The translations under genes and the position numbers were made by a program. The notes beneath the pieces were generated by a model. That model was not told the DNA's origin and searched no databases. It saw nothing but the letters and a program-made list of their open reading frames with translations. 64,000 nt of DNA. Origin: Amphibalanus amphitrite (taxonomy: Eukaryota > Arthropoda > Thecostraca > Balanomorpha > Balanidae). Where the stretch lies: NCBI RefSeq assembly GCF_019059575.1, contig NW_024881587.1, forward strand, positions 465,001 through 529,000, in the 5' to 3' direction. Of this stretch, positions 52,592 to 63,227 are shown piece after piece. Every line of letters starts with the position of its first letter. Within the stretch, counting starts at the first letter, position 1.

Positions 52592-53123
52592 TCCAAACCA
52601 AGACCCGGCTGAAATAGCCGGATAAGAATATTTAAAAAAAAAAAAACAAGAGAAGAGACAGCGGTAATGGCAAGTCAGCTGCGTGAACTAGCACTCGGTC
52701 AGGGCCCGCGGCTGCAATTGGTTGACGAGCCGGGGTCTGCAAGCGGGCAAGGCAACAGAAAGAAGAGCGCGGTGAGGGAGGGATTCAGGCGGATACTCCT
52801 CGATGACCAGCCGGTCAACTTCGTAGCATGTCGTGCCTGCAACGACGTGTTGAAACACGTTCCAGGACACACTGGATCTGGTACATCGGTGATGCAGCGG
52901 CATCTTGAAGTGCACAAGAAGGCCACTGGCGGTGGACAGAAGAAGGTGACGGCCTCCTTCGGCAAGAAGCCATCGGCCGAAAACAAACACCTTCACAAAC
53001 AACAGCTTGCGAGGGCAATCGCGATGTTCACTGCATTGGATATGCGCCCTCGAGTGTTTCTGAAGGCAAGCTTGAACTGGAAGCATGATATTATGAAAAA
53101 TGATGGTACTCCAAACCAAGACA
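52592..53123. repeat. Unit 1 of a ~531-bp tandem duplication
   Basis: CCAAACCAAGACCCGGCTGA occurs at about 52593 and 53124, and the following ~515 bp are almost identical in both units, including an A run and the BED-finger ORF. The second unit begins where the first ends; near the junction ACTCCAAACCAAGAC is itself doubled. Confidence 0.9.
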
Positions 53124-53158
53124 CTCCAAACCAAGACCCGGCTGAACTAGCCGGATAA
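52667..53158 (+). CDS. BED-type zinc-finger protein, hAT-transposase-like N-terminus, copy 1
   Basis: ATG at 52667 opens 163 codons. Residues about 50-85 read FVACRACNDVLKH and GTSVMQRHLEVHKK, a C-x2-C...H-x3-H BED finger. A Lys/Gln-rich link leads to QQLARAIAMFTALDMRPRVF, like the start of a hAT transposase body. The catalytic domain is missing. The last residues are read from the duplicated junction, so this copy ends prematurely compared with copy 2. BED fingers bind DNA at transposon ends; a truncated BED protein could act as a repressor, but that is speculation. Confidence 0.55.
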   Translation: MASQLRELALGQGPRLQLVDEPGSASGQGNRKKSAVREGFRRILLDDQPVNFVACRACNDVLKHVPGHTGSGTSVMQRHLEVHKKATGGGQKKVTASFGKKPSAENKHLHKQQLARAIAMFTALDMRPRVFLKASLNWKHDIMKNDGTPNQDTPNQDPAELAG

Positions 53159-53197
53159 GAATATAAAAAAAAAAAAACAAGAGAAGAGACAGCGGTA

Positions 53198-53737
53198 ATG
53201 GCAAGCCAGCTGCGTGAACTAGTACTCGGTCATGACCCGCGGCTGCAACTGGTTGACGAGCCGGGGTCTGCAGGCGGGCAAGGCAACAGAAAGAAGAGCG
53301 CGGCGAGGGAGGGATTCAGGCGGATACTCCTCGATGACCAGCCGGTCAACTTCGTAGCATGTCGTGCCTGCAACGACGTGTTGAAACACGCTCCCGGACA
53401 CACTGGATCTGGGACATCGGTGATGCAGCGGCATCTTGAAGTGCACAAGAAGGCCACTGGCGGTGGACAGAAGAAGGTGACGGCCTCCTTCGGCAAGAAG
53501 CCATCGGCCGAAAACAAACACCTTCACAAACAACAGCTTGCGAGGGCAATCGCGATGTTCACTGCATTGGATATGCGCCCTCGAGTGTTTCTGAAGGCAA
53601 GCTTGAACTGGAAGCATGATATTATGAAAAATGATGGCACTAATTTGTTTCTAGCGCGATTTTTAACTTGTTACGGAATACGGGTGGAAAGTGGGCGTCC
53701 AAAACTCAGCAGGCTGAAGGAAAGGCTGGATGATTGA
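53198..53737 (+). CDS. BED-type zinc-finger protein, hAT-transposase-like N-terminus, copy 2
   Basis: It is nearly identical to copy 1 over 145 residues, with changes such as QGP to HDP and VPGHT to APGHT, several of them silent at DNA level. It then continues past the duplication end with FLARFLTCYGIRVESGRPKL and stops at 53735-53737. The ORF is intact in both copies, so the duplication is recent or under constraint. The body of a transposase is absent. Confidence 0.55.
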   Translation: MASQLRELVLGHDPRLQLVDEPGSAGGQGNRKKSAAREGFRRILLDDQPVNFVACRACNDVLKHAPGHTGSGTSVMQRHLEVHKKATGGGQKKVTASFGKKPSAENKHLHKQQLARAIAMFTALDMRPRVFLKASLNWKHDIMKNDGTNLFLARFLTCYGIRVESGRPKLSRLKERLDD

Positions 53738-54170
53738 ACTGTGCTGTACTTTGTCGGAAAGGTTGTAACTAAGTGAATCGCGTTGCTCAGATGTCGCTGC
53801 TGTCGTTCGCCTTTTATGTCTATAAATCATAAATATCCTTAAAAGTGACGAAAATCAAGCCTCCTTTCAACGTGATGTTGTTTTTTTTCAGGAGAAGGGT
53901 TTGTAGAGCAGGCCTAGCAGTTTGTTAGGCTCGGCGCAAACTTGGGCTCGATAAACCTGACAACAGATGGCCTGATCCCTGGGAGGAGTGCGGTCCTCGC
54001 TCCCCTCTCGTCTTCTTCTTTTTATTTCTTTTCCATTTCTTAGCTGGGAGTGCCGCGACATTGCTATTTTTTGTGTTTTTTTTTCTGGTGTTAACGTAAG
54101 GGTACTGTGTGTCACTGGGTTCGAGGGTGGGGACACTCCTGGTCACCTATTAATGGGTGGCGGCGAAAAA

Positions 54171-54305
54171 ATGTCTGCATCTAGTGCACAGAGCAGGTCA
54201 CTGGCCGTGGTGAAATGTGGCTCCAGAGTGCGAAAGTGGGCTCACGAGTTGTGTTCGGGTGGCGTTGGGAGGAAGGGCTTTACTTGTGACTTCTGTCTTT
54301 CCTAA
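54171..54305 (+). CDS. Small Cys-containing ORF, unknown
   Basis: ATG at 54171 (context AAAAAATGT) opens 44 codons: VVKCGSRVRKWAHELCSGG then KGFTCDFCLS. C...W.H..C...F.C..C is reminiscent of part of a PHD or LINE-type cysteine motif. It may be the start of a retroelement ORF; no continuation was found. Confidence 0.25.
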   Translation: MSASSAQSRSLAVVKCGSRVRKWAHELCSGGVGRKGFTCDFCLS

Positions 54306-55297
54306 TTGTTTGTTGTGCTTGTGACGAGTGTTATAAGCGCTCAGAGGGTAGTAGGGGCTTATTCATGTTCGTTATTGTCCTGCTTGTGTTCTTCATAACT
54401 ATATTTTAAGTATTTCAAGAAACTGACGCAATTTCCCTTCGGTAAGGCAATTGAAATACCGACTTGCCACCAAGTCAATAAGTTTCTTTCACAACTATGT
54501 TCATGTCAATTGTCGTACCTCAAAGAGGAAGTTGTTTCACTTAATGCCAAACTTATGCATACTCCCTAAGTAGAAATGCTTAGGGAGTATGATAACTCCA
54601 AGTAGAAAACTCCATAACATAACTCCAACTCTAAGTAGAAAGTGTTACGTGACATGACATAATCGATAGTGCATGGGCGGCATTACCCCAGAAAAAGCAG
54701 TGCTTTGGAAAATCATTTGTTATGTGCTTAGCCATGTCACAGGTAAGTGAATTAGTAGAAATCGAAAGACGATTAATCCAGGCACGTGACCGTTTATAAA
54801 CATTTAATAAATCCCTTACAGAGTTTAAGCAATTAGGTACAAAAATGCTTAGGAGGAGGGGGCGGGCCTACCGCGGTCTCCCCTACAAGAGGCTCTTGAG
54901 ATAGCGCATCATTAGGAGACCACTAAGACTCAGTTAGAGGAACTGAGCAGGCCCACGCACTATGTCAGTGCTTTGCACGCTTCCACCAGCCGGGCTCCGT
55001 CTAGACCTAAGACGACTAGGTACAACCTGGTGATGTAGGAGCTGCAAATGGTGAAGGTGCCATACGTGCGTCTGTCTACCTCGGAGAAACATAACATTCT
55101 GATGTGTGTTTTTTTTTTTTTAGGGAAGATGGGATTGCAGCACGTCAATCCAGAGCTTATGTTTGCTGTCCAGGGCTTCGTTCGCTTGTTTCGCAGGAAA
55201 AACAAATTAAAAATGCAATATTTACAGAAAAGCCGTTTGGAAAAGTAATTGACATTGGTCATCATGGGATGGTGATTCACTAATGTGTACTCGTGTA
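54306..55297. other. No supported gene
   Basis: It contains a small hairpin ACTCCCTAAG/CTTAGGGAGT near 54560-54590 and repeated AAGTAGAAA words. A minus-strand frame at 54960-55310 lacks motifs. Confidence 0.35.
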
Positions 55298-56654
55298 CAG
55301 GGTGTCCCATAAGTTCGTTCTCACCTAAATTTTACGTTTTTAGGCTCTCTTGCTTAAAGGCACGCTGAAATTGGTTCGTAACTGAGCTTACGTGGTTGCC
55401 ATGGCTGGTAGAAATATGCTCCACAGTAGCTAATTTCTGTAGGCAAAATAGTTTTTGCTGGAGAGCCCGCTTCCTACAGAGACGGCTAATGCCGCAACAT
55501 AGAGGTCTCCGATACGGGTACGTCTCAGTATTTAGTCAGCACGTGACCATTCGCGACTATTGAGGGTGATTGAGGCCTACCAGTCTGTAGCCAATGTCCA
55601 TCGCTAACTCTACGCACAGTCAGCAGGTGACGCCGATGATTTGTCGGGAGTCAATCACTGCAAGTTTATCCTCTTTCCAGTCAGCCCTCAGGAGTGAGCC
55701 AAGTGGCCAAAACTGTGTGGCGCCAAAGTGGCCATCAAAAAGGTCAAAGAGTTAGAAAGTTGGTAAGCAGACTTTTCAGGATGGATTACCAAGTGTCTAA
55801 GAGGGTTCTTTCGGGGTACATAACTCAAGGTGACTTAAGCTTTGCTTACCGGAGGGCACAAAACAGTCAAAAACGTCTTAAAATGGCCAAACATGAGTTT
55901 CGTTATGCCTGCGGCTAAACAAAACTAGAGGGTTGATGACATCAACCAAGTCATCTGGACTAACTAGTCCACGATCGAGATGAAACACCCGTCCAAACCC
56001 GAAAACAACCCCATAAGGGCGAAGGAGGAGGCCTCCGTTTCGTCCCGTTATGTTCCTATGCAAAAGGCTAGGGTCACTGTGTTGTGGGGTTATAGGCGTT
56101 CTGGAGTTGACCAAGTTGCAAGTGGCAACCCAGACACAGTTTTGGGAAGCAGAATGCTTTTCCAAGAACATCTAGGAGGAGTTTCAGCCCTCAAGCTGAA
56201 CTCAAACCGCGAGTATGAACACATTTATAGAGGAGAAAATGGCATCCGGGAGGTCGTAGGCCCATCTTCAGGCAAGACAGTGCATCAGTGCACAGGTCAA
56301 GCAAAGCTTAAAAGCTGTGCAAGGAGACTGTGACAGGCGTTTGTGGCAAGATCACATGCCAGGCACCTCATCGGATCAAAATTTCATAAAAATTTGTTGG
56401 TTGTGCTGAAATTGAGGCTCGTCGAAGCGTAGCGCTGTTCCAGCCTCGAGGAGCTCACGGCGCATGTCAAGTCAGTCTGGGTTAACTTTAAGCCTGCTAT
56501 GCAGCCAAACATGCCGGTTGGCATGCCGCAGCATGTATTCATGTGTTTGCCTATTAAATGGGGAGCACATTGAGGGGTCATAAATATATCAAAACGCAAT
56601 GTACTCTGTTTCACATGCAAACATAATGTGAGAACGAACTTATGGGACACCCTG
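55298..56654. mobile_element. Degenerate mariner-like transposon with intact ends
   Basis: CAGGGTGTCCCATAAGTTCG (55298) continues to GTTCTCAC and pairs perfectly over 27 bp with the right end (to 56654). TA dinucleotides flank both sides (55296-55297, 56655-56656). The interior has fragments of a transposase in shifting frames (55694-56333; for example VSKRVLSGYITQGDLSFAYR) with many stops. Size 1357 bp, ends and TA duplications fit the Tc1/mariner/IS630 superfamily. It is inactive, but the ends could still be mobilised. Confidence 0.85.
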
Positions 56655-57002
56655 TACCTATTTATCTCGAATTATGTCAATCCAACTACCGTACCTCCGA
56701 ATTTACTAGGCTCATTCTGCATTCATATATCAATGGGCAATCGAAGTTAGTGTAGCTGTGTTCTATCCGAGTCACGTGACCTCACCGGACCTGACCTATG
56801 CAGCAGGACGGAAGTGGCATTCACAGTGTCCCAAGTGAGGCTGGGTGTGGTCGGATTCTGGCTGGCGCGCTAGCGGCTGTCGAGGAAAGGGGCGCAACGT
56901 GAGCCCCCGAGGCTCGGGCCTTACTTAGGCTTTCTATGGCGGGAAAGACCTTTTAATGGTTTTGTCATCTTCTTTGTCGTCAGGCACTGGCTGCTACAAA
57001 CA

Positions 57003-57740
57003 ATGGGCAAGAATGACGTGTCAAGATCACAAAGAGCCGATGAAGTGTTCCTGCATGAAGGGCATGAATACCTACGTCGAACACCGACACAGTGGATGAG
57101 CCCCAACAAGAAAAACTGGCGATGCCGAAAATACAAGAGCCAGCCATGCAAAGCTGTGCTTGTTACACCGGGGGAAAATAATAGTAACTAGGCCCTCCGA
57201 ACACAGTTACTCCGGTGATACAGCCCAGTAGGCAGTGAAGACGGCCAGGACAACCATCGGCAATCATGTCGAAGGAGGACTCTGAACGCCCACTCATTTC
57301 GGGACAGCAACTGGCACCTGATAAGTGACGGTGCGGCAGCAAGGATGCCACGCAACTCGTCTCTAGAACGACAGGTGCGGAGGAAGCGTCAAAAAGTGGA
57401 TGATGTGCTCCCGGCACCTCATGACAGGAACTTTGAGCTGCCCCAGGAATATCGGGACTTGATCCTAGATGACACCAAATGCTGAGAACCGCATCATCGT
57501 TTTTGGGCAGCCAAGAGCTCATCAGCTACCTCAGAGGTGAGGAATGGGCCACTGATGGAACTTTCAGCACGACGCCAGCTATTTTCTTTCAACTACACAC
57601 CTATTCAACTTTACCCTGGAGGACAACTATCAAGTTCAGTTGTCCTGGTTCAGAAGGAAATTGACAGGTGCACAGACGACCTCTGCAATGAGCACTGGAT
57701 GTGGCATGACGTCATCATAGGTCACCAACAGTTCCCTTGC
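57003..57740 (+). pseudogene. FLYWCH-finger and MULE transposase remnant
   Basis: 57003-57191 encodes HEGHEYLRRTPTQWMSPNKK and NWRCRKYKSQPCKAVLVT, the FLYWCH zinc-finger pattern (Y...W.C....C.A). Shifted frames continue with SDGAAARMPRNSSLERQVRR, DRNFELPQEYRDLI and EWATDGTFSTTPAIFFQLHT (57540-57600), the opening of the MULE (Mutator-like) transposase catalytic domain with its first Asp in DGTF. The order FLYWCH-linker-MULE is common in arthropod Mutator-like elements. Stops and frameshifts at 57191, 57484 and beyond inactivate it. Confidence 0.7.
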
Positions 57741-57779
57741 AATAAATTTTGATTGAGACAAGATACAGGCTCCAAAACA

Positions 57780-58225
57780 AGTTTGATGGACTTATCTTAT
57801 CGAGACGAATGATATACAACATCTCATGTTTGGGTCAGGTCATTACCTGACATAAGGTTCAATTTTCAACTTGACTTTTCGAGGTCATGCTAACTATATA
57901 TCATTTGACGCGTGTTGATGAGGGAAATATCCCGGTGCTTTAATTATGGTTCTAACTACAATAGATCAGAAGTTACGCTAAAAACTATGCTTTCAAAATT
58001 GGCTATTTTAATATTTTGACGCCTGGATGTCAACCGTTGACCTGAGGCCAAATCTGACAACTTACTCCAGATAGGGCTGAAAATGGGCTATCGTTTGCTT
58101 TTTCTGCGCCGCTCTAGCTCTTCTGGTTCATGAGTTAGATCGTCTGAAGTTGAGCATTGTGAAATGATGGAAAATCGGCCAACATCTTATCTTTGCTGAC
58201 CTCTGGTGACCTGACTATTTCGTGT
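57780..58225. mobile_element. Diverged TTAA-family element, copy E
   Basis: GGTCATTACCTGACATAAGG, ATCATTTGACGCGTGTTGATG, then GTCAACCGTTGACCTGAGG and CTAGCTCTTCTGGTTC follow the same order as copy A from about 5090 to 5520. Both termini are gone and divergence is the highest among the copies. Confidence 0.55.
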
Positions 58226-58774
58226 TGTACTGGTATTTATGAATAACACTTTATATGATTATTATTCACAAAATATGCAGTAGTTACAGTGGATGCGAAA
58301 GTGGTCATATTTCTTATCAAATAGTAGATAATCATTTATCACTCTTGCATCAAGAAATTAGTAGGTGTACCTAAATCGTCAAGGAATCATCCACTATGCC
58401 AGGCACTGTCCATTCTGCCTTGCAAAATGTATGTGGCGTATAGGCAGCTTCTGTTTTACATACGTCTATTATCATGTGATAATGCTATCATACGCACTAT
58501 GTTTGATGGTGAGGTTGGCAGAACAGGCATTATCGCTACCTTGCATGGCGCCATTTGCCGTGAATACCGTCTCATGCAGCTGGATCTGAGCTCTGTGAGT
58601 CATGCTCAAATGTTTTTAGCTCAGCGCTCAAACGCATTGTCGAAAATGGTTAGCCTATGAACACGAACGAGCTGGAATGTTCAGTGTATCTCTGTGGTAT
58701 GTATGTTGTGTATGTTGGTATGTTGGTGACTGCTTGTATTCGTGTTATGTGCCTCTGATGGCATGAAAGAAACG

Positions 58775-58776
<2 letters not shown>

Positions 58777-58826
<50 letters not shown>
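58777..58826. repeat. (ATT)n microsatellite
   Basis: About sixteen uninterrupted ATT units. Confidence 0.95.
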
Positions 58827-58827
<1 letters not shown>

Positions 58828-59010
58828 TTATTTTCCATTCTATTGTCTAATTTCAGTTTGAAGTAAATACTTTTTGGCTCTCGAATGAAGTGCCTGGTAT
58901 TGAAGGTCTGGCGCGGCCACTGCCAGCATTCTAAGGATCCAATGCCTAACTCTGTGCACCATTTGTATGAGTGGATTTAATAGAGCCATCCGTTTTCTGT
59001 TCCATTCCAG

Positions 59011-59318
59011 TGGACGAAGCCAGCACATCACTTTTCGAGGCAGTGGAATGCACCGATGACGTGCTGGCACGAGGCGACAGTGTCGGGGTAATCGACGGCA
59101 ACCTGGTGGTCGAAAGCCAGGTCATCTGTGAGCTGCCGAACAGCGATGTGGCCAGCAACATTTTGATCTGGGCCCTGGCACATACGGTTTTTGCTAAGCA
59201 CCCTCTTCCTAGGGCCCGGAATCTCTTGCTGTTTCTGCAAGCTAAGGCCCTAGGCGTGAAAGAGGCGGGCAAAATGTCCAAAAACGCCAGGACGCAGCTC
59301 GAGTTCCTGGGCCTCTAG
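59011..59318 (+). CDS. Third copy of the unknown domain exon
   Basis: The acceptor TTCTGTTCCATTCCAG is followed, with one carried base, by EASTSLFEAVECTDDVLARG, GVIDGNLVVESQVICELP, SNILIWALAHTVFAKH and ARNLLLFLQAKALGVKEAG, then TAG at 59316-59318. It aligns along its length with the exon at 15658-15977 and starts in the same phase. A possible partner short exon lies near 58500-58590 (GEVGRTGIIATLHGAICREY before CTCT|GTGAGT), but its splice phase does not fit the acceptor here. It is a separate gene or a distant duplicate, 43 kb from the first cluster. Function unknown. Confidence 0.6.
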
Positions 59319-60716
59319 GTGGCGAAAGGCTGCTGGGCGGCGTGGGCCCGCCGCGAGTTTCCTGCTGGGCGGCGGAAGCCATGCAGTTACATGCGTGTGA
59401 TGAGTCATAGTGCCGCTGCAGCCGCAGGATGACATGTGTCCTGCAGCGTGACATAGGAGGCGTAGGGTCATAATACTCTGCTAATATACAGATGCATCGT
59501 TTCTCTTACGTATTGTGTCTTTGCATCGTGTGTGCGGGTGTGACTGCGAGAACTGGTGCGTTCGTGATACAATATACCATTCTTGATTAGAATGGCCGTA
59601 AGCCGCCCACTATTCTTGCTTAGAACGCTCGGCAGACGCCTGTAGCCGATTGAAGAATTTGAATAAGTTCAAGCTTAAACCTAAAAGCGGTTTAATCTAA
59701 ACTACGAAACCTGCCTACATTCTTTTAAGGTTATTCGTGGCATTCTAGCGAAAAAAAAAAACCACTTAACCCCTATGCATTCCTTTACGGTTCTTTGTAA
59801 CGTTCTAGTAGCCGTAAAACCTAAACCGCAGAGCATTCCTATAGCAAGTAGGTATGGTTAGACCCTGGGTTAGACTGTATACGGTTCTTCGAACAAGAAT
59901 GCATGCGGGCTGGTCTAAGAATGCACATAGGGGTTCTGAAAAATGGTGGCATAATATTAAACCGATTGGTTTAGAAGACCACAATACCTTCTTTACATTC
60001 TTCAAAATCGTTTTCAGTGTCCGGAGCCTCGGAAGCCTAGAAAGAAAAGCAAAAAAAAAAAAAAAAAACAAGATGCCGCAAGCTCAGGATGGGTGACCTG
60101 AAGCCATCAGAAGATGCAGTCATTGTCATGGACGACAAAAGTTATTTTCCGTTTCACTGCCCGGAAGTCCAATCAAATAGAGGTTTCTTCTTAGACCGTC
60201 TATCCAGAGAGTACTGACTAAAAGGTTTTCTTTATTTTTAACTGGAATTTCACAATAAAACTTCACTTTACCATTTTGCCCACTTTTCCATCATTCTCCC
60301 GCGCTACAATGCCAACTCAAAACAAACCATTCAAACGCTCCTGAGACACGATACCTGCTCTCACGTGGGCTCTCAAGGCCAGCTCAATGCCACCGGCTTC
60401 TGTTTCGCTGTGCCGCCGTGCCGTAAACGTCAAGGCCCTAAATAGGTAGGTACAGTAAACGTGCCAGGTCGAGTTCCCCACACCCTGTGCTGCCACCTAT
60501 TGAGAGCTCTCCAAACTGAGACTTTATAAAACTTGCCTATGAAACTCTCCAAGACAGATGGCGGGGAAGTGTGCATCGCTCTTGACGTCGCTGTGGCAAT
60601 GAGCGGGAGCGAAGCCAGTGGTCGAGTCTTACTGCTCAGTTATGAAGTCCCAGATATCTACCGAGTATGAGCTTTCAGTCTTGCGGCGTTTGGCAATGGC
60701 ACAAGAAGAATTTTAT
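59319..60716. other. Intergenic, no supported gene
   Basis: It contains the 3' flank of the domain exon, A runs near 59750 and 60050, and a decayed inverted relationship between AATGCATAGGGG-type words near 59775 and 59925. No protein domain was seen. Confidence 0.35.
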
Positions 60717-60746
60717 TTTTTATTTATTTATTTATTTATTTATTTA
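60717..60746. repeat. (TTTA)n microsatellite, possible LINE tail
   Basis: Seven or more TTTA units follow TTTTATTTTT and run into ACCAAGATTGTCGACGG; a minus-strand LINE 3' tail is possible. Confidence 0.7.
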
Positions 60747-60908
60747 CCAAGATTGTCGACGGGATTCCCATTGAAAGACGAAGTCAATTCATAACATCAA
60801 ACACGCATACAGCACAAACCTACTCGAAAAAAAAACACACACACGCACAGTAAAGCACAGTAAAACCGTACATATAGATACCTATACAAGAATGACGATG
60901 ATAATTAA

Positions 60909-62131
60909 CCCGCGCCCTGGTGGGGGGGCTATTTTTTGCCCCCCCTCCAGACTTTTCGATATATCTCCAGAACCGCTGCGCTGATCGTCACCAAACTTTC
61001 AGTACCCTCCCGGACATCAATTTTACACATTGTGACCAAAAATTGTTCCAAAGGCTATGATAGGTTGGCCGGAAATGACGTCAGAGTGACGTCATGTTCT
61101 GCCGTTTTCGACCCAAAAAAGGGTTTTGCGGGAAGAGCTGTCAGGCCCATAGCTTTGCAAATACAGAAAAATGATAAAGACATAAAAGCTGTAGATTGGA
61201 CAGGGCTACAAAAATGCAATCTCGGATTTTTGAAATTTTTGGATTTTGAACCCCAAAAATCAAAAAATAGATTTTTTGGATATAATAATCGAAAAATCCA
61301 AAAAGTTTTTTGAATTTCGCAAAAACCGGAATATATGTGATAGTCCTTACCGCCTTCCATCCACATACCAAATTTGAGATTGATACCTCTTTTTTTGGCG
61401 AAGTTATAGCGAAAAAACTGTTCAAAATTGATGACGTCAAATTTTCAAACTCAATTTTTAGCAATTCTAGACCCCGTAGCGCAAAACAAAGACCACCATT
61501 AGACTCCCCGTGACGAGCTGCATCGAATCAATACCCATTTTATGCAAAACTATCAACTTTAAAATTTGACCTTTTTTGGCCTGACCTTGACCTGACCTTG
61601 ACCTGAACTTCACCAGAAAGTGACCTAAGCCGTACCTGATAGTCGTATAACCAACACCATTGAGTTGGAAATGAAAAATTGGCCATAAAACATGTATCAC
61701 ACAACCTTAGTAAACTTGGGCTCATGTGACCTGACCTGTGACCCTTGGTGACCTGACCTGTGACCCTTGGTGACCTGACCTGTGACCTGACCTGGTATTG
61801 CCAGTGACCTCTAATAGCAATATATCTACTAGGCAACTGACGCCCTTCCGCTGATTCTCGACAAAATGCGTTTTCCTCGGTGTTATATTGCATTCCCTAG
61901 AAGACCCGTGAACGGTGAAACATTTCATCTTTGACCTGACCTGTGACGTCATCGGTGACCCCGAGGTCAATGAAATTTGGTTTCCTCCGACAAATTTGAC
62001 AGGCCTTTCGAACGCCGTTTGAATTTTGCGGATCCGTCCAGTAGTTTCGGAGATACGAGGGGGGGGGGGCAAAAAATAGCCCCCCCCCCCCCACCAGGTC
62101 GCGTTATAAACAGACCCCACCAGGGCGCGGG
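60909..62131. mobile_element. TTAA-flanked ~1.2-kb element, CCCGCGCC family, copy C
   Basis: TTAA at 60905-60908 and 62132-62135 flanks CCCGCGCCCTGG and CCAGGGCGCGGG. Hairpins pair G and C runs around CTATTTTTTG / CAAAAAATAG. I count at least fifteen TGACCT hexamers between 61567 and 61940, partly as TGACCTGACCTGTGACC tandem words. The right end has a small internal duplication of the terminal sequence (62090-62131). Confidence 0.75.
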
Positions 62132-62261
62132 TTAAGAGTGGAACAAAAGTAAAAGTAAAAGGTAAAAGCTGAATGACTAGTTCGGATACGGCAGAGTAGC
62201 AATTGGTTCACATGAGCACATGATCATACTGAAGCAGCGTATAGTTTAAGAACAGTGAGAT

Positions 62262-63227
62262 GCCTCTACTTGGCCGGAAATTGAAGCTCAAAGGTGTACC
62301 TTCAGTGCAGTCTCGCCGCTTTTGTCGAGTCAGCAGAGTGGCAGTGACAGAGACTGTTTTCATACCAGCTGGGAGTGAGGTGATCATGCCAGCAGCTGTG
62401 TCTTTGCCAGAATGTGGGAACAGTGCCAATCAACATTATGGGATCGTTGAGGGGCATGAGGAATTTGTATATAACTGTGATTCGTGTGTGGCTGAGACGG
62501 CGCGCTGTGGCAGGCGGCGAAGTGCGGAAACTGGCCTCCCACCTGGGAGGGCCCATACCGCATCGCCAAGAAGCTCCGCAACTGGACATATTCCATTGTA
62601 AAGGAAGGAAGCTCAGCCACCTTGACAGTGCATCACAACCGGCTCAAACCGTGCCGGGCTGCTCCTTCCTCTCTCAAGACGGCACCCAGGCCGTCCGCGC
62701 CAACACAGGCCAGTCCAGTGACTGATGCACGGAAACGTCCCGTCGTTCCCCACTCGGTAGGGGGTTGGGACCAGCCCAGGTGCGGCCAAAGCGCTAGTCG
62801 TACCCAGGACCGACGCACTGTAGGTGACGAGTCCGGCTGGAACCATGAGGGAGCTACAGAGCACACAGACCGGGACCAAGGGCGGCCCGGGACACAAACA
62901 CACCGGGACCCAGGGCGGCCCGGGATACACACAGACCGGGACCCAGGGCGGCCCGGGACACACACAGACCGGGACCCAGGGCGGCCTGGGACACACAAAG
63001 ACCGGGACCCAGGGCGGCCCGGGACATTCACTGATCGGGACCCAGGGCGGGCCGACCCGCGCACTGATGGAAGCCCAGGGCGGCCCGACATCGAGGCAGA
63101 TCGTGAGCCTTTGTGTGAGATTCGCACGCGTCCAGGACGCATTTGCCGGGCACCTCTCAAGCTTTCAGATTTTGTAGTGGTTAGTGTGTGCTATGCTGTA
63201 GTGTTCTTAGTGATTGGTATTAGCTAA
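62262..63227 (+). pseudogene. Gypsy pol remnant: protease-RT linker joined to integrase C-terminus
   Basis: 62262-62400 reads CRVSRVAVTETVFIPAGSEV, the linker after a gypsy protease. From about 62470 fragments VWLRRR, VRKLAS, GPYRIAKKLRNWTYSIVKEG and LTVHHNRLKPCR are the integrase C-terminal barrel. RT, RNase H and integrase core are missing, so an internal deletion is implied. The frame from 62622 is open to 63227 through a ten-residue repeat and ends with RTRPGRICRAPLKLSDFV, the usual C-terminus of such Pol proteins, plus a hydrophobic extension. Confidence 0.75.
62872..63090. repeat. 30-bp minisatellite encoding a ten-residue repeat in a gypsy Pol tail
   Basis: GACCGGGACCCAGGGCGGCC starts a 30-bp unit repeated about seven times. 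In the Pol frame it reads DRDPGRPGTHT; in the next frame it reads GTQGGPGHTQT. As 30 is divisible by three the frame stays open. Confidence 0.9.

Noticed and set aside
55048..55248. 66-codon plus-strand frame
   Set aside because: It relies on a T homopolymer read as Phe and has no domain.
58500..58596. Short-exon partner for the domain exon at 59011
   Set aside because: Residues resemble the short exons (E-V-x-R-x-x-G) but the donor at 58596 is phase 0 and the acceptor needs phase 1, so I did not list it as a separate exon.
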